A stretch of 38,579 nt of DNA, taken from positions 1-38,579 of IMG/VR virus record IMGVR_UViG_3300043119_000129. The stretch is one strand, 5' to 3'. This DNA is from a virus. Below are positions 19,919 through 28,623 of the stretch, piece by piece; positions within the stretch are counted from its first letter, which is position 1, and each line of letters begins with the position of its first letter. The notes beneath the pieces are model-generated. The model saw nothing but the letters and a program-made list of their open reading frames with translations, ran no database searches and had not been told where the DNA came from. Made by a program: the position numbers and the translations under genes.

Positions 19919-22822
19919 CTATAGACTTAGATTGCCGATCTTAACGCGCACTCTGGTCGCATCGAATACCTTAATAATGTTGTCAGATATTTCAACTCGC
20001 TCACCAGTGGTGGCCGTCCGTAGCGTTCCTATTGTCGCTGTTATGGCTGACAATTGCGTCACATTTATTTTCGCTGCGGTCACAGCGCCAGCCGCTATTT
20101 CATCCGCAGTGATGGCATTACTTGCGATTTGTCCGGCAGTGATTGTGTTCGCAGCAATTTCGTTTGCTGTTACTGCGTTGGCAGCTATTTTTGGAGTTGT
20201 GATCGCATCTGTGCCAATTTGTGTTTCGGTAATTGTTCCAGTAATATCAACCGCAGGAACTGCTGATGTCCACGCCGTTCCATTGTAGCGATACAGCTTA
20301 TCGTCTGATGTAAGGAAAACGACCCTGCCTTCAAACAAATCAGTAGTTGGCAATGTCGCAACTATCTCATAACCGCCCTTTGCCTTAGATAGCGAAAGCA
20401 CCTTATCAAGCGTTACCCCAGCATATGTTCCTGATCCGGTAGCGCGGATTGTAAGGCTGGCTGTATCCTCATTGGCATCAAAGCCACCAGTTACAGAATA
20501 TGTTTGAGAGGAATAGCCGACAGTCAGAGTCTGTGGGTTGCTCAGGGTCGAAAGCGAGAATGATGAACTTACATCCGTATTACCGCTGAACACCTTAAAG
20601 GTTCCCGTCGCTGGACCATAGGAAACAACGCCGCCATTAGCATAGGAGAATAACTGAACAGCCTCTCTGGTAAGATAGCCAGTGATTGCCGCAGTTCCGG
20701 CAGCGCCTGGTGCGCCATCAGCACCAGCGGGGCCAGTAGCGCCAGTAGCGCCAGTAGCGCCCGTAGAACCTTGCGAAGCCAGCAGCGCCCAATTTGTTCC
20801 GGGAGGGCCATTAAGGGCCGTTGATGTATGGGCAATGATTACGGAATAGCTTGATCCGTTGCGCTGCACAAAATCGCCAACAATGTATGACACGGACGAG
20901 CCTGACCACTCGCCCCTGTTGACGTTCCGTGTGGTGTATTCCGCCACTGCCTTATTCAGCAACTCAAGTTCGTTTACATATTCCTGCAAAGCAGTGTCTA
21001 AGCTGTTACGAACAACTGGCGAGTCTTCGGCTGTGTTATTCCAAGCTGGCGTAATCGCAGCAAGCAGATTGAGCCAAGCAGTCCTCTTTGTGTTGACATT
21101 CGTTGTCGAAATCGCCCGTGTGGTCGCAATTGAAAACAGCGCCTGATATGAACTTTCTAGTTCAGCCGCCTTTGGTATCAGAATACGAATCTTCTCATCG
21201 ATGGTCAGTATTCCATCATCATCAAGTTTTGCGATTAGATCGAATGTCTGCTCAATGCCAAGAATGAATGGGCTGTTGAGCGGATTGTAAATGGTCGGCG
21301 CAGTTGGCGTTATAGGCGCAACTTCATTGGCATCCCATGCGTAGATAGCCGCGTTTTCTTCGACCAACGCCATTGGCACTTGACCGTCAAAGCGAATCTC
21401 TTGGCTAACAACGCGGAATAGTTTGTTCGACCAGCCCAATGCCTCAAGGTTTATGCGGACAACATCACCGACCTGACAACCCAATGCTTTGGCGTTAAAG
21501 GTTGTAGAGAACATGCCGCGATACTGATTGCGCTGCAAAACTTGCTTGGCAATGCGCTGCGCACGGCGACCATCTTCGACATATGGAAGATCAAGGGACA
21601 TAACCCGCTCAATCCCATCAGGGGCCGCAAAGCCTACTTCTGGGTAGTCAACCATCTGATAAAGGCTGTTGGCTGATGGATCGACATAACGGCCACGGGC
21701 AATGTTGTAGTTTTCCGTCAATCCGCGAGTTTGCTGCCAATCAAACTCACCCAGCATGTCGCCTTCATTAAAGGTAAGCACATAGTCGGCAAGGTCGTTC
21801 TTCATTGCCGTTACTGTCAACTTGCCGCCATTGTCACGGAGCGTACCGTTCATTGACGCAAGCAAGTTGTTAATAATTTCCATACGGTCATCAGCATCAG
21901 ATGCTGTGCCGCTGGTGCGGTAACGCTTTTGAGTTCCGCCAATTGCCAAGGTTACATTCTCATCACAGGCGTTCGCTGCTGTAATGAACGACTCCATGTC
22001 GATGCGGGTATAGGGAACACCACAGCCAACAGATAACTTGCCGTTGATCTCCCAACCAAGCAGCCACCATAGCAGTTGCAGGGCAGGGTTATCGGTGTCA
22101 TCCGCATTTGTGTACGCGCCCCAAGTGCTTTGATCTGTGGCGCGGTGTGAGCCAGAGCCACCGGGTACTGTGCTATCTTTGCGCGGATCGTAAAGCAAAG
22201 CGCCGTCGCCAATAACAGTTACGCGGCTGGGCAAGCCACTTACCAGTGGACTCTCTGCTTTTTTGGTAAGACCAGTTCGCTTAATGCGAAGATGCAAATA
22301 AGCGCAGCCAGTAAGGCGACGGGTCGAACCCCATTTGCCACCACCGTTAATTGAAATGTAGTTGCCAGCCGTTCCCTCAGTGCGAACAGTAACAGTCAGA
22401 TAACCAGAGTAAGTGCCTGTAACACCGCCAGCGAGTGTCCATGCTTGCTTTTCTTCAAACCATATTTCCGTAATAGACGCAACTTTATGAGCCGCAACAG
22501 CAATAATATAATCAACATACTCTTGATCTGTGCCGCTGGATTCATGATACCGAAGATCAAGAGGCATCGCCGTTGTGCCGAACACAGCTTTTCGTGGCGT
22601 TGACGGGTCTAGGCTGACGTTCAGGCGTGATATTTGTGTCTTTGGTATCTTTGGGCCAAACAGCGCCATTGAGGCTGTAGAAAGGGCTAGTGAAGCTCCT
22701 ACGGCAGCAATTGCGGCGGCGGTGGCAGCGCCAGCGCCAATTGCAGTGGCGATTGGACCTGATAAAACGACAAGCGCAACACCAACCGCAACCAATGCAA
22801 TAGTTTTTAGAGTTTTACCCAC
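19919..22822 (-). CDS. gpJ-like central tail fibre/host-specificity protein, 967 aa
   Basis: At 967 residues this is the largest protein of the window and lies where lambda gpJ lies. A hydrophobic N-terminal stretch (about residues 5-55) is followed by a tail-hub-like part (DLRYHESSGTDQEYVDYIIA, KVASITEIWFEEK) and a region with CQVGDVVRINLEALGW typical of phage tail-tip proteins. A short collagen-like segment (GATGATGATGPAGADG) lies near residue 690. The C-terminus has repeated units of the type ITTPKIAANAVTANEIAANT, an oligomerising stalk, and ends in VRVKIGNLSL. It probably forms the tail tip that triggers DNA ejection and recognises the host. Confidence 0.85.
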   Translation of the reverse strand: MGKTLKTIALVAVGVALVVLSGPIATAIGAGAATAAAIAAVGASLALSTASMALFGPKIPKTQISRLNVSLDPSTPRKAVFGTTAMPLDLRYHESSGTDQEYVDYIIAVAAHKVASITEIWFEEKQAWTLAGGVTGTYSGYLTVTVRTEGTAGNYISINGGGKWGSTRRLTGCAYLHLRIKRTGLTKKAESPLVSGLPSRVTVIGDGALLYDPRKDSTVPGGSGSHRATDQSTWGAYTNADDTDNPALQLLWWLLGWEINGKLSVGCGVPYTRIDMESFITAANACDENVTLAIGGTQKRYRTSGTASDADDRMEIINNLLASMNGTLRDNGGKLTVTAMKNDLADYVLTFNEGDMLGEFDWQQTRGLTENYNIARGRYVDPSANSLYQMVDYPEVGFAAPDGIERVMSLDLPYVEDGRRAQRIAKQVLQRNQYRGMFSTTFNAKALGCQVGDVVRINLEALGWSNKLFRVVSQEIRFDGQVPMALVEENAAIYAWDANEVAPITPTAPTIYNPLNSPFILGIEQTFDLIAKLDDDGILTIDEKIRILIPKAAELESSYQALFSIATTRAISTTNVNTKRTAWLNLLAAITPAWNNTAEDSPVVRNSLDTALQEYVNELELLNKAVAEYTTRNVNRGEWSGSSVSYIVGDFVQRNGSSYSVIIAHTSTALNGPPGTNWALLASQGSTGATGATGATGPAGADGAPGAAGTAAITGYLTREAVQLFSYANGGVVSYGPATGTFKVFSGNTDVSSSFSLSTLSNPQTLTVGYSSQTYSVTGGFDANEDTASLTIRATGSGTYAGVTLDKVLSLSKAKGGYEIVATLPTTDLFEGRVVFLTSDDKLYRYNGTAWTSAVPAVDITGTITETQIGTDAITTPKIAANAVTANEIAANTITAGQIASNAITADEIAAGAVTAAKINVTQLSAITATIGTLRTATTGERVEISDNIIKVFDATRVRVKIGNLSL

Positions 22823-23213
22823 GGCCTACACTCCAGCACTTATCCCATAAGGATCGGTTGATGCGCTCCAAGCCATCGTCTGAAACGAAGTAAGCGAAGC
22901 CACCCATTACTACACCAACGCTGCCATCAAAGAAAGCCAAGTCGCCGCGCTGGGCATGACCTATTTCTACTTCTGGGAACTTGGCGTCCATCGTCTCTTC
23001 AAGCGTTCCTGCGCCAATATCCTTAATCGCCTTCAGGCTAGTTTTAAGGCTATCATATTGCCCACGGAACTCAGACATAGGGTCTTCGCCAGTTATGGCC
23101 TCAACGGCTCCTGCGGCAAACAGGCAGCAGTCATTTACGCCATACTCAAACGGTTCATGGCGCTTGGCGACAATGTAGCCAGATAAGGCGTCTTCCCAAG
23201 TTGATATTCTCAT
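22815..23213 (-). CDS. Tail assembly protein with NlpC/P60-like motifs (DUF6950-like), 132 aa
   Basis: The sequence FEYGVNDCCLFAAGAVEAIT places a cysteine at the start of a helix, followed later by GHAQRGDLAFF, a layout reminiscent of NlpC/P60-type Cys-His hydrolases and of the DUF6950 phage family (recalled). In lambda the corresponding gene K carries such a domain. The protein is short, and whether it is an active peptidase cannot be decided. It overlaps both the gpJ-like gene (8 bases) and the upstream gene (4 bases). Confidence 0.7.
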   Translation of the reverse strand: MRISTWEDALSGYIVAKRHEPFEYGVNDCCLFAAGAVEAITGEDPMSEFRGQYDSLKTSLKAIKDIGAGTLEETMDAKFPEVEIGHAQRGDLAFFDGSVGVVMGGFAYFVSDDGLERINRSLWDKCWSVGRG

Positions 23214-23842
23214 CTGAAATTCGACATCCCATAATCGTTTTCGCCAGCGCCGCCCCCACCGTAGCTGTAGCTACCAGCTTCAGCCATACCGTTCGCTGCC
23301 GCTATAGATGTTTCCGCACTAAGATCACCAGCATCAAAAATGTTTTGAATAAGGTATGTCTTATTTTGTGCGCCAGCAATACTTGCCAAATAGTTTTCAA
23401 TTGTAAGTGTGACTGTCTGGCTTCCCGCGCCGCCAGAAATACTTACCTCGTTCATGTACCCAGTGTAATAAGGTATTACAGAACCAACTTGGCTCTCATT
23501 CTGGTCAACGCAATAAAACCAAAGCCTAGCAATGCGCCCCTGCCATTTTGACTTGTCGCCAATAATAGCTAAAAAGTCAGCATTGTTTACGATAAGACCG
23601 CTCATTGAAATTGCGACGGTATCAGAACCTGTTTCACTGTGCTTAACAGGGGATACATTTATTAGATTGTGATCAAAGCTATCGTAAGTTCCATCCAGTT
23701 CAGTGTCGCCCGATCCAGAAATAACCTTGTCGTAAAGGCCGCTTGTGCCGCGCAAAACATCGCCAACAAAGTCAGCGTAAATAAGCACCCGCCAGTTAAC
23801 GACTGTGGCTTCAAGCGCAGCCTGTGTGGTTGCATCAACCAT
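23210..23842 (-). CDS. Minor tail protein (distal tail/hub-like), 210 aa
   Basis: The protein starts MVDATTQAALEATVVNWRVL with IYADFVGDVLRGTSG and contains GSDTVAISMSGLIVN, RLWFYCVDQN and VTLTIENYLA, like families found between tape measure and tail-tip genes (DUF2163-like and similar; recalled). Such proteins form part of the tail hub. The C-terminus is Gly-rich (SYGGGGAGENDYG). It overlaps the preceding gene by one base (stop and start share it) and the following gene by four. Confidence 0.65.
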   Translation of the reverse strand: MVDATTQAALEATVVNWRVLIYADFVGDVLRGTSGLYDKVISGSGDTELDGTYDSFDHNLINVSPVKHSETGSDTVAISMSGLIVNNADFLAIIGDKSKWQGRIARLWFYCVDQNESQVGSVIPYYTGYMNEVSISGGAGSQTVTLTIENYLASIAGAQNKTYLIQNIFDAGDLSAETSIAAANGMAEAGSYSYGGGGAGENDYGMSNFR

Positions 23843-24432
23843 TAAAAGGACTCCCGTAGGTTCAGTGATAGGCTATATACATAACCTGTCTCAACTGAAA
23901 GCGTTGGCTCCTCCACCAGATACATTAGGCAATATGGGTTCTTATATTCAATCGCAGCATTGTCTGCTGGCGATGTGCGGATCGGCGGCTCGAACGTCAG
24001 CACAGCAACGCCAGAGCCGTTAGATGTGACGTTTTCAGTCAACTGCAAAAGCTGGTTGTTAATGGTCACATACTGACCCGCCTGTAAGACGGTAGTGGAC
24101 AGGGGCCAGCCATCAGTGTTCAGCGTCCGGCCTGTCTGAGCAGCGCCGTTCACCAGTGGGGTTGCTGTTGCAGCCGACTGCGCAACAGGATCGACGGGAA
24201 CCTGAAAGTCGTTTGCCGCACCACGCGATTTGGCAATGAAAGAGCGCCAAGCATTGATGCTGAGTGTGCCTACAATTGGCGGGAAGGTGATCTGGGCTTC
24301 CCACCATCCACGGCCAGAGGCAAGCGTCTGACGCCGTCCCGTCCAATCAGATACGTTCGTCTGCGCTGGCATAACCAGCCGCCATGCCATGCCCTGTGGC
24401 CTTGGCGTTGAAGGATATGTGATTGTAGCCAT
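23842..24432 (-). CDS. Minor tail protein (distal tail-like), 196 aa
   Basis: The protein starts MATITYPSTPRPQGMAWRLV and has a beta-rich body with SGRGWWEAQITFPPIVG, SAATATPLVNGAAQTG and a C-terminal GYVYSLSLNLRESF. The WEAQITFP pattern and location just downstream of the tape measure gene suggest a distal-tail or hub component, as lambda M or L. The exact counterpart is uncertain. It overlaps both neighbours by one base, so the stops and starts are coupled. Confidence 0.65.
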   Translation of the reverse strand: MATITYPSTPRPQGMAWRLVMPAQTNVSDWTGRRQTLASGRGWWEAQITFPPIVGTLSINAWRSFIAKSRGAANDFQVPVDPVAQSAATATPLVNGAAQTGRTLNTDGWPLSTTVLQAGQYVTINNQLLQLTENVTSNGSGVAVLTFEPPIRTSPADNAAIEYKNPYCLMYLVEEPTLSVETGYVYSLSLNLRESF

Positions 24433-26255
24433 TACTGCATTGCTCCACCGAGGCGCGGCCTACGAAGGCTTGAGATTGTGCGTGACTCTGCTGCCGCTAT
24501 GATAGCCGGAGCAGCCTCAAGTATGCCCTGCTGCACCTGAGCGCGGACTGCGGCTGGATCGTTTGAGCCACGGGCGTCTACGCTGATGCTAATGGGGCTT
24601 CCGCCGCCGCTACGGCCTAATTTATGATTGGGTATTACTTGGCTGCCCCTTGGCAAATTAACCAATTCGGGGCCGCGTTCACCGACAAGCGCCATGCCTC
24701 CGGGGGCGTATGACGTTCCATTCGCAAAACCCGGCATAAAACCTGACGGCGGTGTTACAGAAGTTGTTCGCGCAAAACTTTTTGGTGTGCCAGTTGCTCC
24801 ACCTAATGCCCCAGTAACAAGTCCGACAATCTGCTGCACAACAAACAGTTTCCACAACTGGTCAATCACAGAACTGATGAGGCTGCGCATACCATCTTTC
24901 CACGACATCGCACCAGTAAGCATACCCTTGAAGGCATCGCTGACAGAGTTGCCGAAGGATTCGAACGATTGATTAAGTTCATCTGTGCGGGTCTGGATTG
25001 CTTCCATTTCTGGACTGACTTTGGCGGTTGTCTCAAGTATCGCCTTAACTTGGTCTTCAGCCGCCTTGTTCATATCCTTTTCGTTTTCAGCAAGTTCCTT
25101 TGCAAATAGTTCTTCGTAAAAACCAAGAAGGCTATCCTTGCCCTTTTCCTTTATCTTTTTAGCTGCATCCGCGCCCTTGGCCGCGCCGCCGTTCGTTTTT
25201 TCCTTTGCTTTGTCGGCGGTGTTTCTAGCTGCCGCTAAAGCGTCAGCCCTGCTAGATATATCGCTGCCAACGATGAAATCAGTAGAAAGCGTTTTCCGAA
25301 ACGCAGCGCCAACTTCAGCGGCAGCTTTCTTGCTTGTACCAGCCCACTTATTTGTGACCGTCTCAAGGCGACCGAAATTAGCTTCGCCTACGCGAAAGCC
25401 CAAGCTGAAAATACCGGAAACTTGGTTGATGTAACCGCCCATCTTGTTGATTGAGTTCTCAACCATTGCGATCAGCGAGTTTACAGCGCGCACACCCACG
25501 TTGATTGTGCCAATAACCAACTCAGCGACCATGCCAAACGAATTGCTTGCAAGAATAGATATTGAGTTTACGGCGATCACAAATGTGCGGATAAGGCCAT
25601 TAGCGACCTTCTCGCCAACAACGCCAAGGTTCTCAAAGAAGGTACCAACGCTGTCGATTACAGGCTCAAGGGCCGTAAGTGCTGGTTGGACTGCCTCAAT
25701 AGCGGGAGTTAAGCCGTTGGCGATTGCTTCACCAATGCTTGCAAAAGTAGCGATGGCATAATCGCCGAAATTCGCCGTTGCCTCACTAGTCTCTTCAGTC
25801 TTTCCCTTAAACTGCTGGAGCAATACGGTTGCGCCGATAATGGCGATGCCGAGAGGGCCAGCGATAAGGCGACCCAGAGCGCCAACGCGGCCCTCCATCA
25901 TAGACAGCGCAAAACCGATCTGACCAATCTGTTGGTTAAATGCTTGCGCTGGGCTTGCACCAGTTGATATGGAAGTCGCAAGGTCATTGAACTGCATACC
26001 AAGTTGCTGTGCGCCTTGGCGGCTATTGCGAAGGGCTTTAGACTGGGCGTCCAGCGCATTATTGTAACGCTTGCCGTTTCGGATAACAGCATCAGTTGAT
26101 GTAGCAAGGCCAGTATTAGCAGCGGCTAATTTCTTGGTTTCAGCCTCAAGCGCACCAACCCGATTAATCAGATTAGCGATTTGCTCCATGCCCTGCGTAT
26201 GGGCAATGATATTGAAATCAAGATTTTGCTCTGCCACGCTTCTGGTTTTCCTCAC
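24432..26255 (-). CDS. Tape measure protein, about 600 aa
   Basis: The N-terminal part is alpha-helical and Ala/Asn-rich (LINRVGALEAETKKLAAANT), followed by hydrophobic segments (IAGPLGIAIIGATVLLQQF) and a long helical body with KAKEKTNGGAAKGADAAKKI. The C-terminus has LVGERGPELVNLPRGSQVIP, a hallmark of lambda-type tape measure proteins. It determines tail length. The frame opens with GTG at 26255; a second GTG at 26237 is also possible, and both overlap the frameshifted T frame. At about 1.5 angstrom per residue, a tail of about 90 nm would be expected, which is short. Confidence 0.88.
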   Translation of the reverse strand: MRKTRSVAEQNLDFNIIAHTQGMEQIANLINRVGALEAETKKLAAANTGLATSTDAVIRNGKRYNNALDAQSKALRNSRQGAQQLGMQFNDLATSISTGASPAQAFNQQIGQIGFALSMMEGRVGALGRLIAGPLGIAIIGATVLLQQFKGKTEETSEATANFGDYAIATFASIGEAIANGLTPAIEAVQPALTALEPVIDSVGTFFENLGVVGEKVANGLIRTFVIAVNSISILASNSFGMVAELVIGTINVGVRAVNSLIAMVENSINKMGGYINQVSGIFSLGFRVGEANFGRLETVTNKWAGTSKKAAAEVGAAFRKTLSTDFIVGSDISSRADALAAARNTADKAKEKTNGGAAKGADAAKKIKEKGKDSLLGFYEELFAKELAENEKDMNKAAEDQVKAILETTAKVSPEMEAIQTRTDELNQSFESFGNSVSDAFKGMLTGAMSWKDGMRSLISSVIDQLWKLFVVQQIVGLVTGALGGATGTPKSFARTTSVTPPSGFMPGFANGTSYAPGGMALVGERGPELVNLPRGSQVIPNHKLGRSGGGSPISISVDARGSNDPAAVRAQVQQGILEAAPAIIAAAESRTISSLRRPRLGGAMQ

Positions 26256-26379
26256 TCACTTTGAAGAATGCTACCCATTCGTTATACTCTTCAATTGAGA
26301 TTTGTTCAATCTCCGCAATGGTTTTGCCGAGCCGATCCGCCAAGGTAATAAGATTATACCTAAGCGGATCGTTTCTTAG
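26218..26379 (-). CDS. Frameshifted gpT-like extension of the tail assembly chaperone
   Basis: After a -1 shift at 26379-26385, reading continues for 53 codons: LRNDPLRYNLITLADRLGKT, then IAEIEQISIEEYNEWVAFF, ending at TGA 26218. The LA..LG.T..E...IS..E...W pattern matches the T part of gpGT-type chaperones. It has no start codon of its own in a suitable place. The predicted fusion is 165 residues (112 plus 53). In lambda, gpGT binds tape measure and tail-tube proteins during tail assembly. It overlaps the start of the tape measure gene. Confidence 0.82.
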   Translation of the reverse strand, partial: LRNDPLRYNLITLADRLGKTIAEIEQISIEEYNEWVAFFKVSEENQKRGRAKS

Positions 26380-26714
26380 TTTTTTTCCTGCTCCTCGACG
26401 CTATCTCCGCTCATAAATGCAGCGGCGACAGTCGAGATCACGGATACTTCTTCACGCATCAGAACAGCCTTGTCCTCAAGCGTAAACAGCTTTTCACCTT
26501 GACCATTCTCAGCCTTGAGAATGATAAGGTCAACCATTGCATCAAATGATGCGGAACCCAAAAAGTTAGGGTGCTTGCGCTGAATGCGGTTCAGTTCACC
26601 AGCAAGCAGAGGGCCATAATAGACCTTCTCTGGCTTGCCTTCATCACCCCATTCTGCAACGTCGATGTGACGCTTATTCGATGTCCGCTCTGCGATACGC
26701 TTGGCAATACTCAT
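26376..26714 (-). CDS. gpG-like tail assembly chaperone, 112 aa
   Basis: The protein starts MSIAKRIAERTSNKRHIDVA and contains EWGDEGKPEKVYYGPLLAGE with an acidic C-terminus (MSGDSVEEQEKN). It lies between tail-tube and tape measure genes, where G-type chaperones are found. AAGGA lies upstream of the ATG. Its last codons, GAA AAA AAC TAA, form a canonical slippery site, so part of the ribosomes should make the longer GT form. In lambda the ratio of G to GT matters for tail assembly. Confidence 0.85.
   Translation of the reverse strand: MSIAKRIAERTSNKRHIDVAEWGDEGKPEKVYYGPLLAGELNRIQRKHPNFLGSASFDAMVDLIILKAENGQGEKLFTLEDKAVLMREEVSVISTVAAAFMSGDSVEEQEKN
26379..26385 (-). promoter_or_regulatory. -1 programmed frameshift site A_AAA_AAC
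   Basis: On the minus strand the zero frame reads GAA AAA AAC TAA. A AAA AAC is one of the most efficient -1 slippery heptamers of the X XXY YYZ type. It lies directly before the G stop, and the -1 frame stays open for 53 codons with gpT-like content. I did not identify a clear downstream pseudoknot. Confidence 0.85.
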
Positions 26715-26729
26715 ATTTTATCCTTCTAA

Positions 26730-27122
26730 TTATACAGCCGCGCTAGTCAAAGCCCCTGTTCCTTGAACAGTGATAGTGGATTCCACCATACCATCGAAGC
26801 TGCCTGTGATAGTCTTGCCAGTAACAATGGCTTGACCTGTTAAATAAACGTCTGCGGTTGTAGCGCCCTCTGGATAGAACCGGATGGCTACCTCAGAGCC
26901 AGGGACCAATGCGCCCTGACCCGTGGTGTCAGTTTCGTCCCAGAACACATCAACTGAACCAGACCAACCCTTCAGGGTAGTCTTGAACGTGCGATAGCTG
27001 TCACCCATTGAAGTGTCTTCAACAGTATCGGCAGTTTCCTCAACCGAATACGAACGAATTTCAAGCACGTTATTGGTCGCACCAATGCGTACAGTGCCTT
27101 CTGAACCAGTATGGGTAGCCAT
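26730..27122 (-). CDS. Major tail tube protein paralogue 2, 130 aa
   Basis: The protein starts MATHTGSEGTVRIGATNNVL and matches the protein upstream almost residue for residue across EETADTVEDTSMGDSYRTFK and GWSGSVDVFWDETDT, and again in TGKTITGSFDGMVESTIT. The fold pattern and the location before the chaperone identify a tail tube protein. The two copies differ mainly in the loop around residues 70-100, where the second has GSEVAIRFYPEGATTADVYL. Tandem copies are unusual. It starts 9 bases after the end of the first copy. Confidence 0.82.
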   Translation of the reverse strand: MATHTGSEGTVRIGATNNVLEIRSYSVEETADTVEDTSMGDSYRTFKTTLKGWSGSVDVFWDETDTTGQGALVPGSEVAIRFYPEGATTADVYLTGQAIVTGKTITGSFDGMVESTITVQGTGALTSAAV

Positions 27123-27131
27123 GTCTTATCC

Positions 27132-27530
27132 TTACGCCAGTGTTGCTTCAGTCAAAGCACCAGTGCCTTGAAGCGTGATTGTCGATTCCACCATGCCGTC
27201 AAAGCTGCCCGTGATGGTCTTGCCTGTCACAGTCGCTGTTCCGGTGTAATACTTTTCAGATACGCCAGCCGACGCACCTTCTGGGAATACGCTGATTGTA
27301 ACCTGAGCGCCAACCACAAGGGCAACTTGACCGTTCGTATCAGTCTCGTCCCAGAATACGTCTACGGAGCCTGACCAACCCTTAAGTGTCGTTTTAAAGC
27401 TACGATAGCTATCACCCATCGAAGTATCTTCGACAGTGTCAGCGGTTTCTTCCAGAGAATAGGAGCGAATCTCTGCGATGGTGTTCGCACCAACTTTGAG
27501 CGTTCCTTCACTGCCAGTATGCGTAGCCAT
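27132..27530 (-). CDS. Major tail tube protein paralogue 1, 132 aa
   Basis: The protein starts MATHTGSEGTLKVGANTIAE and has the same EIRSYSLEETADTVEDTSMG and FDGMVESTITLQGTGALT elements as its downstream twin, the pattern of small phage tail-tube proteins. Many copies would stack in hexameric rings around the tape measure. The start codon overlaps the stop of the 48-aa gene as TAATG. Which of the two is the main tube subunit cannot be told from sequence. Confidence 0.82.
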   Translation of the reverse strand: MATHTGSEGTLKVGANTIAEIRSYSLEETADTVEDTSMGDSYRSFKTTLKGWSGSVDVFWDETDTNGQVALVVGAQVTISVFPEGASAGVSEKYYTGTATVTGKTITGSFDGMVESTITLQGTGALTEATLA

Positions 27531-27676
27531 TACTCAGACTCCTCGACTTTCTCTGCTTGAACCTTTGGCTTTGCAGCCTTCTTAACATCCCAGCCCTTCG
27601 ACTGATATTGCTCTAGATCAACCTCACAGGCGAGTATCTCATCGCCAGTTTTGTTGTAAACTTTGACCATCTTCAT
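27530..27676 (-). CDS. Small Lys-rich protein between tail terminator and tube genes, 48 aa
   Basis: The frame encodes MKMVKVYNKTGDEILACEVD, then LEQYQSKGWDVKK and a Lys/Glu-rich tail. The ATG overlaps the upstream stop as ATGA, and the stop overlaps the tail tube start as TAATG, so it is firmly embedded in the operon. An ATG two codons in is an alternative. The basic sequence resembles short linker or connector proteins near the neck genes of marine phages, such as the 68-aa protein at 28925; its function is unknown. Confidence 0.65.
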   Translation of the reverse strand: MKMVKVYNKTGDEILACEVDLEQYQSKGWDVKKAAKPKVQAEKVEESE

Positions 27677-28116
27677 CTTGGTGTCTCCGCATCCGCAATG
27701 TATGTAACATAATCTACGGAGTAAGACAATCGCGCATTGGCAATTGGCTTTTCACCCTCGACACTAATGTCAATATTGCTTTCACTCAGAATACAGCTTT
27801 TGACCAATCCGTTCAATGAGAAATCAGACCCTATGGCGTCCTCTATTAAAACACAGGCATCGTCGATCTGGTCGGCTATTGTTGCGCTGGCTCCCTTAAT
27901 ATAAATTTCTACAACAAGATCAAGAGAACCGCGCAGCGTCCTGTAGCCTATGGTAGCAAGAGATGAAGATTGGCTATTGGTGTAAATCACTGCCGCTGGA
28001 AGTTTTGCATCATCCAGAGCATAGGATCGCATTTTGTAAACGCGACCAGAGAAGAACGGCAACGCCTCAATGATCGTTGCTACACGATCTCTTATCTGTT
28101 GGTTGATATGCGCCAT
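27673..28116 (-). CDS. Tail terminator-like protein (gpU-type), paralogue 2, 147 aa
   Basis: The protein starts MAHINQQIRDRVATIIEALP and contains YKMRSYALDDAKLPAAVIYT, TIGYRTLRGSLDLVVEIYIK and a C-terminal ARLSYSVDYVTY. The layout is that of tail terminator (gpU-like) proteins, which cap the tail tube. It aligns throughout with the protein upstream, including IRD, YALD, LPA, IKGAS and NGLVKS. I chose the ATG at 28116, which overlaps the upstream stop as TAATG; an in-frame start six codons earlier is less likely. Confidence 0.75.
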   Translation of the reverse strand: MAHINQQIRDRVATIIEALPFFSGRVYKMRSYALDDAKLPAAVIYTNSQSSSLATIGYRTLRGSLDLVVEIYIKGASATIADQIDDACVLIEDAIGSDFSLNGLVKSCILSESNIDISVEGEKPIANARLSYSVDYVTYIADAETPR

Positions 28117-28622
28117 TAAATCGATACCTGACAATTGTTTATAGCGGTTATATATTGCATATTAAATATTATTTTGCCAGAGCCGATGGCCTTTTCGCCA
28201 TCAGTTTTGACAGAAAATTCTGAACTTGCCAGAATAGATTTTTTCACCAACCCGCTTAGATCGAAGCTGCCTTCCACCTTATTCATCAAATCAACAAAGA
28301 ATTGCTCAACACTTTCAAATATGCTTGTGCTTGCACCCTTGTTTATAATGTCTACCCTTAACTCAAGATTGTGGCTTATGGTCTTCTGGCCCATAGTTAC
28401 AATTCCAGATATGTCGCTAGTAGTGTAAACATTAAGCGCAGGAAGACTTTCTTCGTCCAGGGCATACCGACGAAATTTATACAATGAACCTGTTTGTCCG
28501 CTATTGCGTACCTGAAGATCATTATCAAAACGATCTTGTATTATAATCCCGAATCTATCGTAGATAAAGTTAACCAACAGGTCGGCAACATAGTCCCTGA
28601 TCTGCTGCCGAACATGCGCCAT
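28116..28622 (-). CDS. Tail terminator-like protein (gpU-type), paralogue 1, 168 aa
   Basis: The protein starts MAHVRQQIRDYVADLLVNFI and shows the same pattern as its downstream paralogue (YKFRRYALDEESLPALNVYT, LELRVDIINKGAS, LSGLVKKSIL, IIFNMQYITA), with an extra segment of about 20 residues near the N-terminus (YDRFGIIIQDRFDNDLQV). Tail terminators bind the head connector and end tube growth. The ATG at 28622 lies one base after the upstream stop; the open frame extends eleven codons upstream. Confidence 0.75.
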   Translation of the reverse strand: MAHVRQQIRDYVADLLVNFIYDRFGIIIQDRFDNDLQVRNSGQTGSLYKFRRYALDEESLPALNVYTTSDISGIVTMGQKTISHNLELRVDIINKGASTSIFESVEQFFVDLMNKVEGSFDLSGLVKKSILASSEFSVKTDGEKAIGSGKIIFNMQYITAINNCQVSI

Positions 28623-28623
28623 G

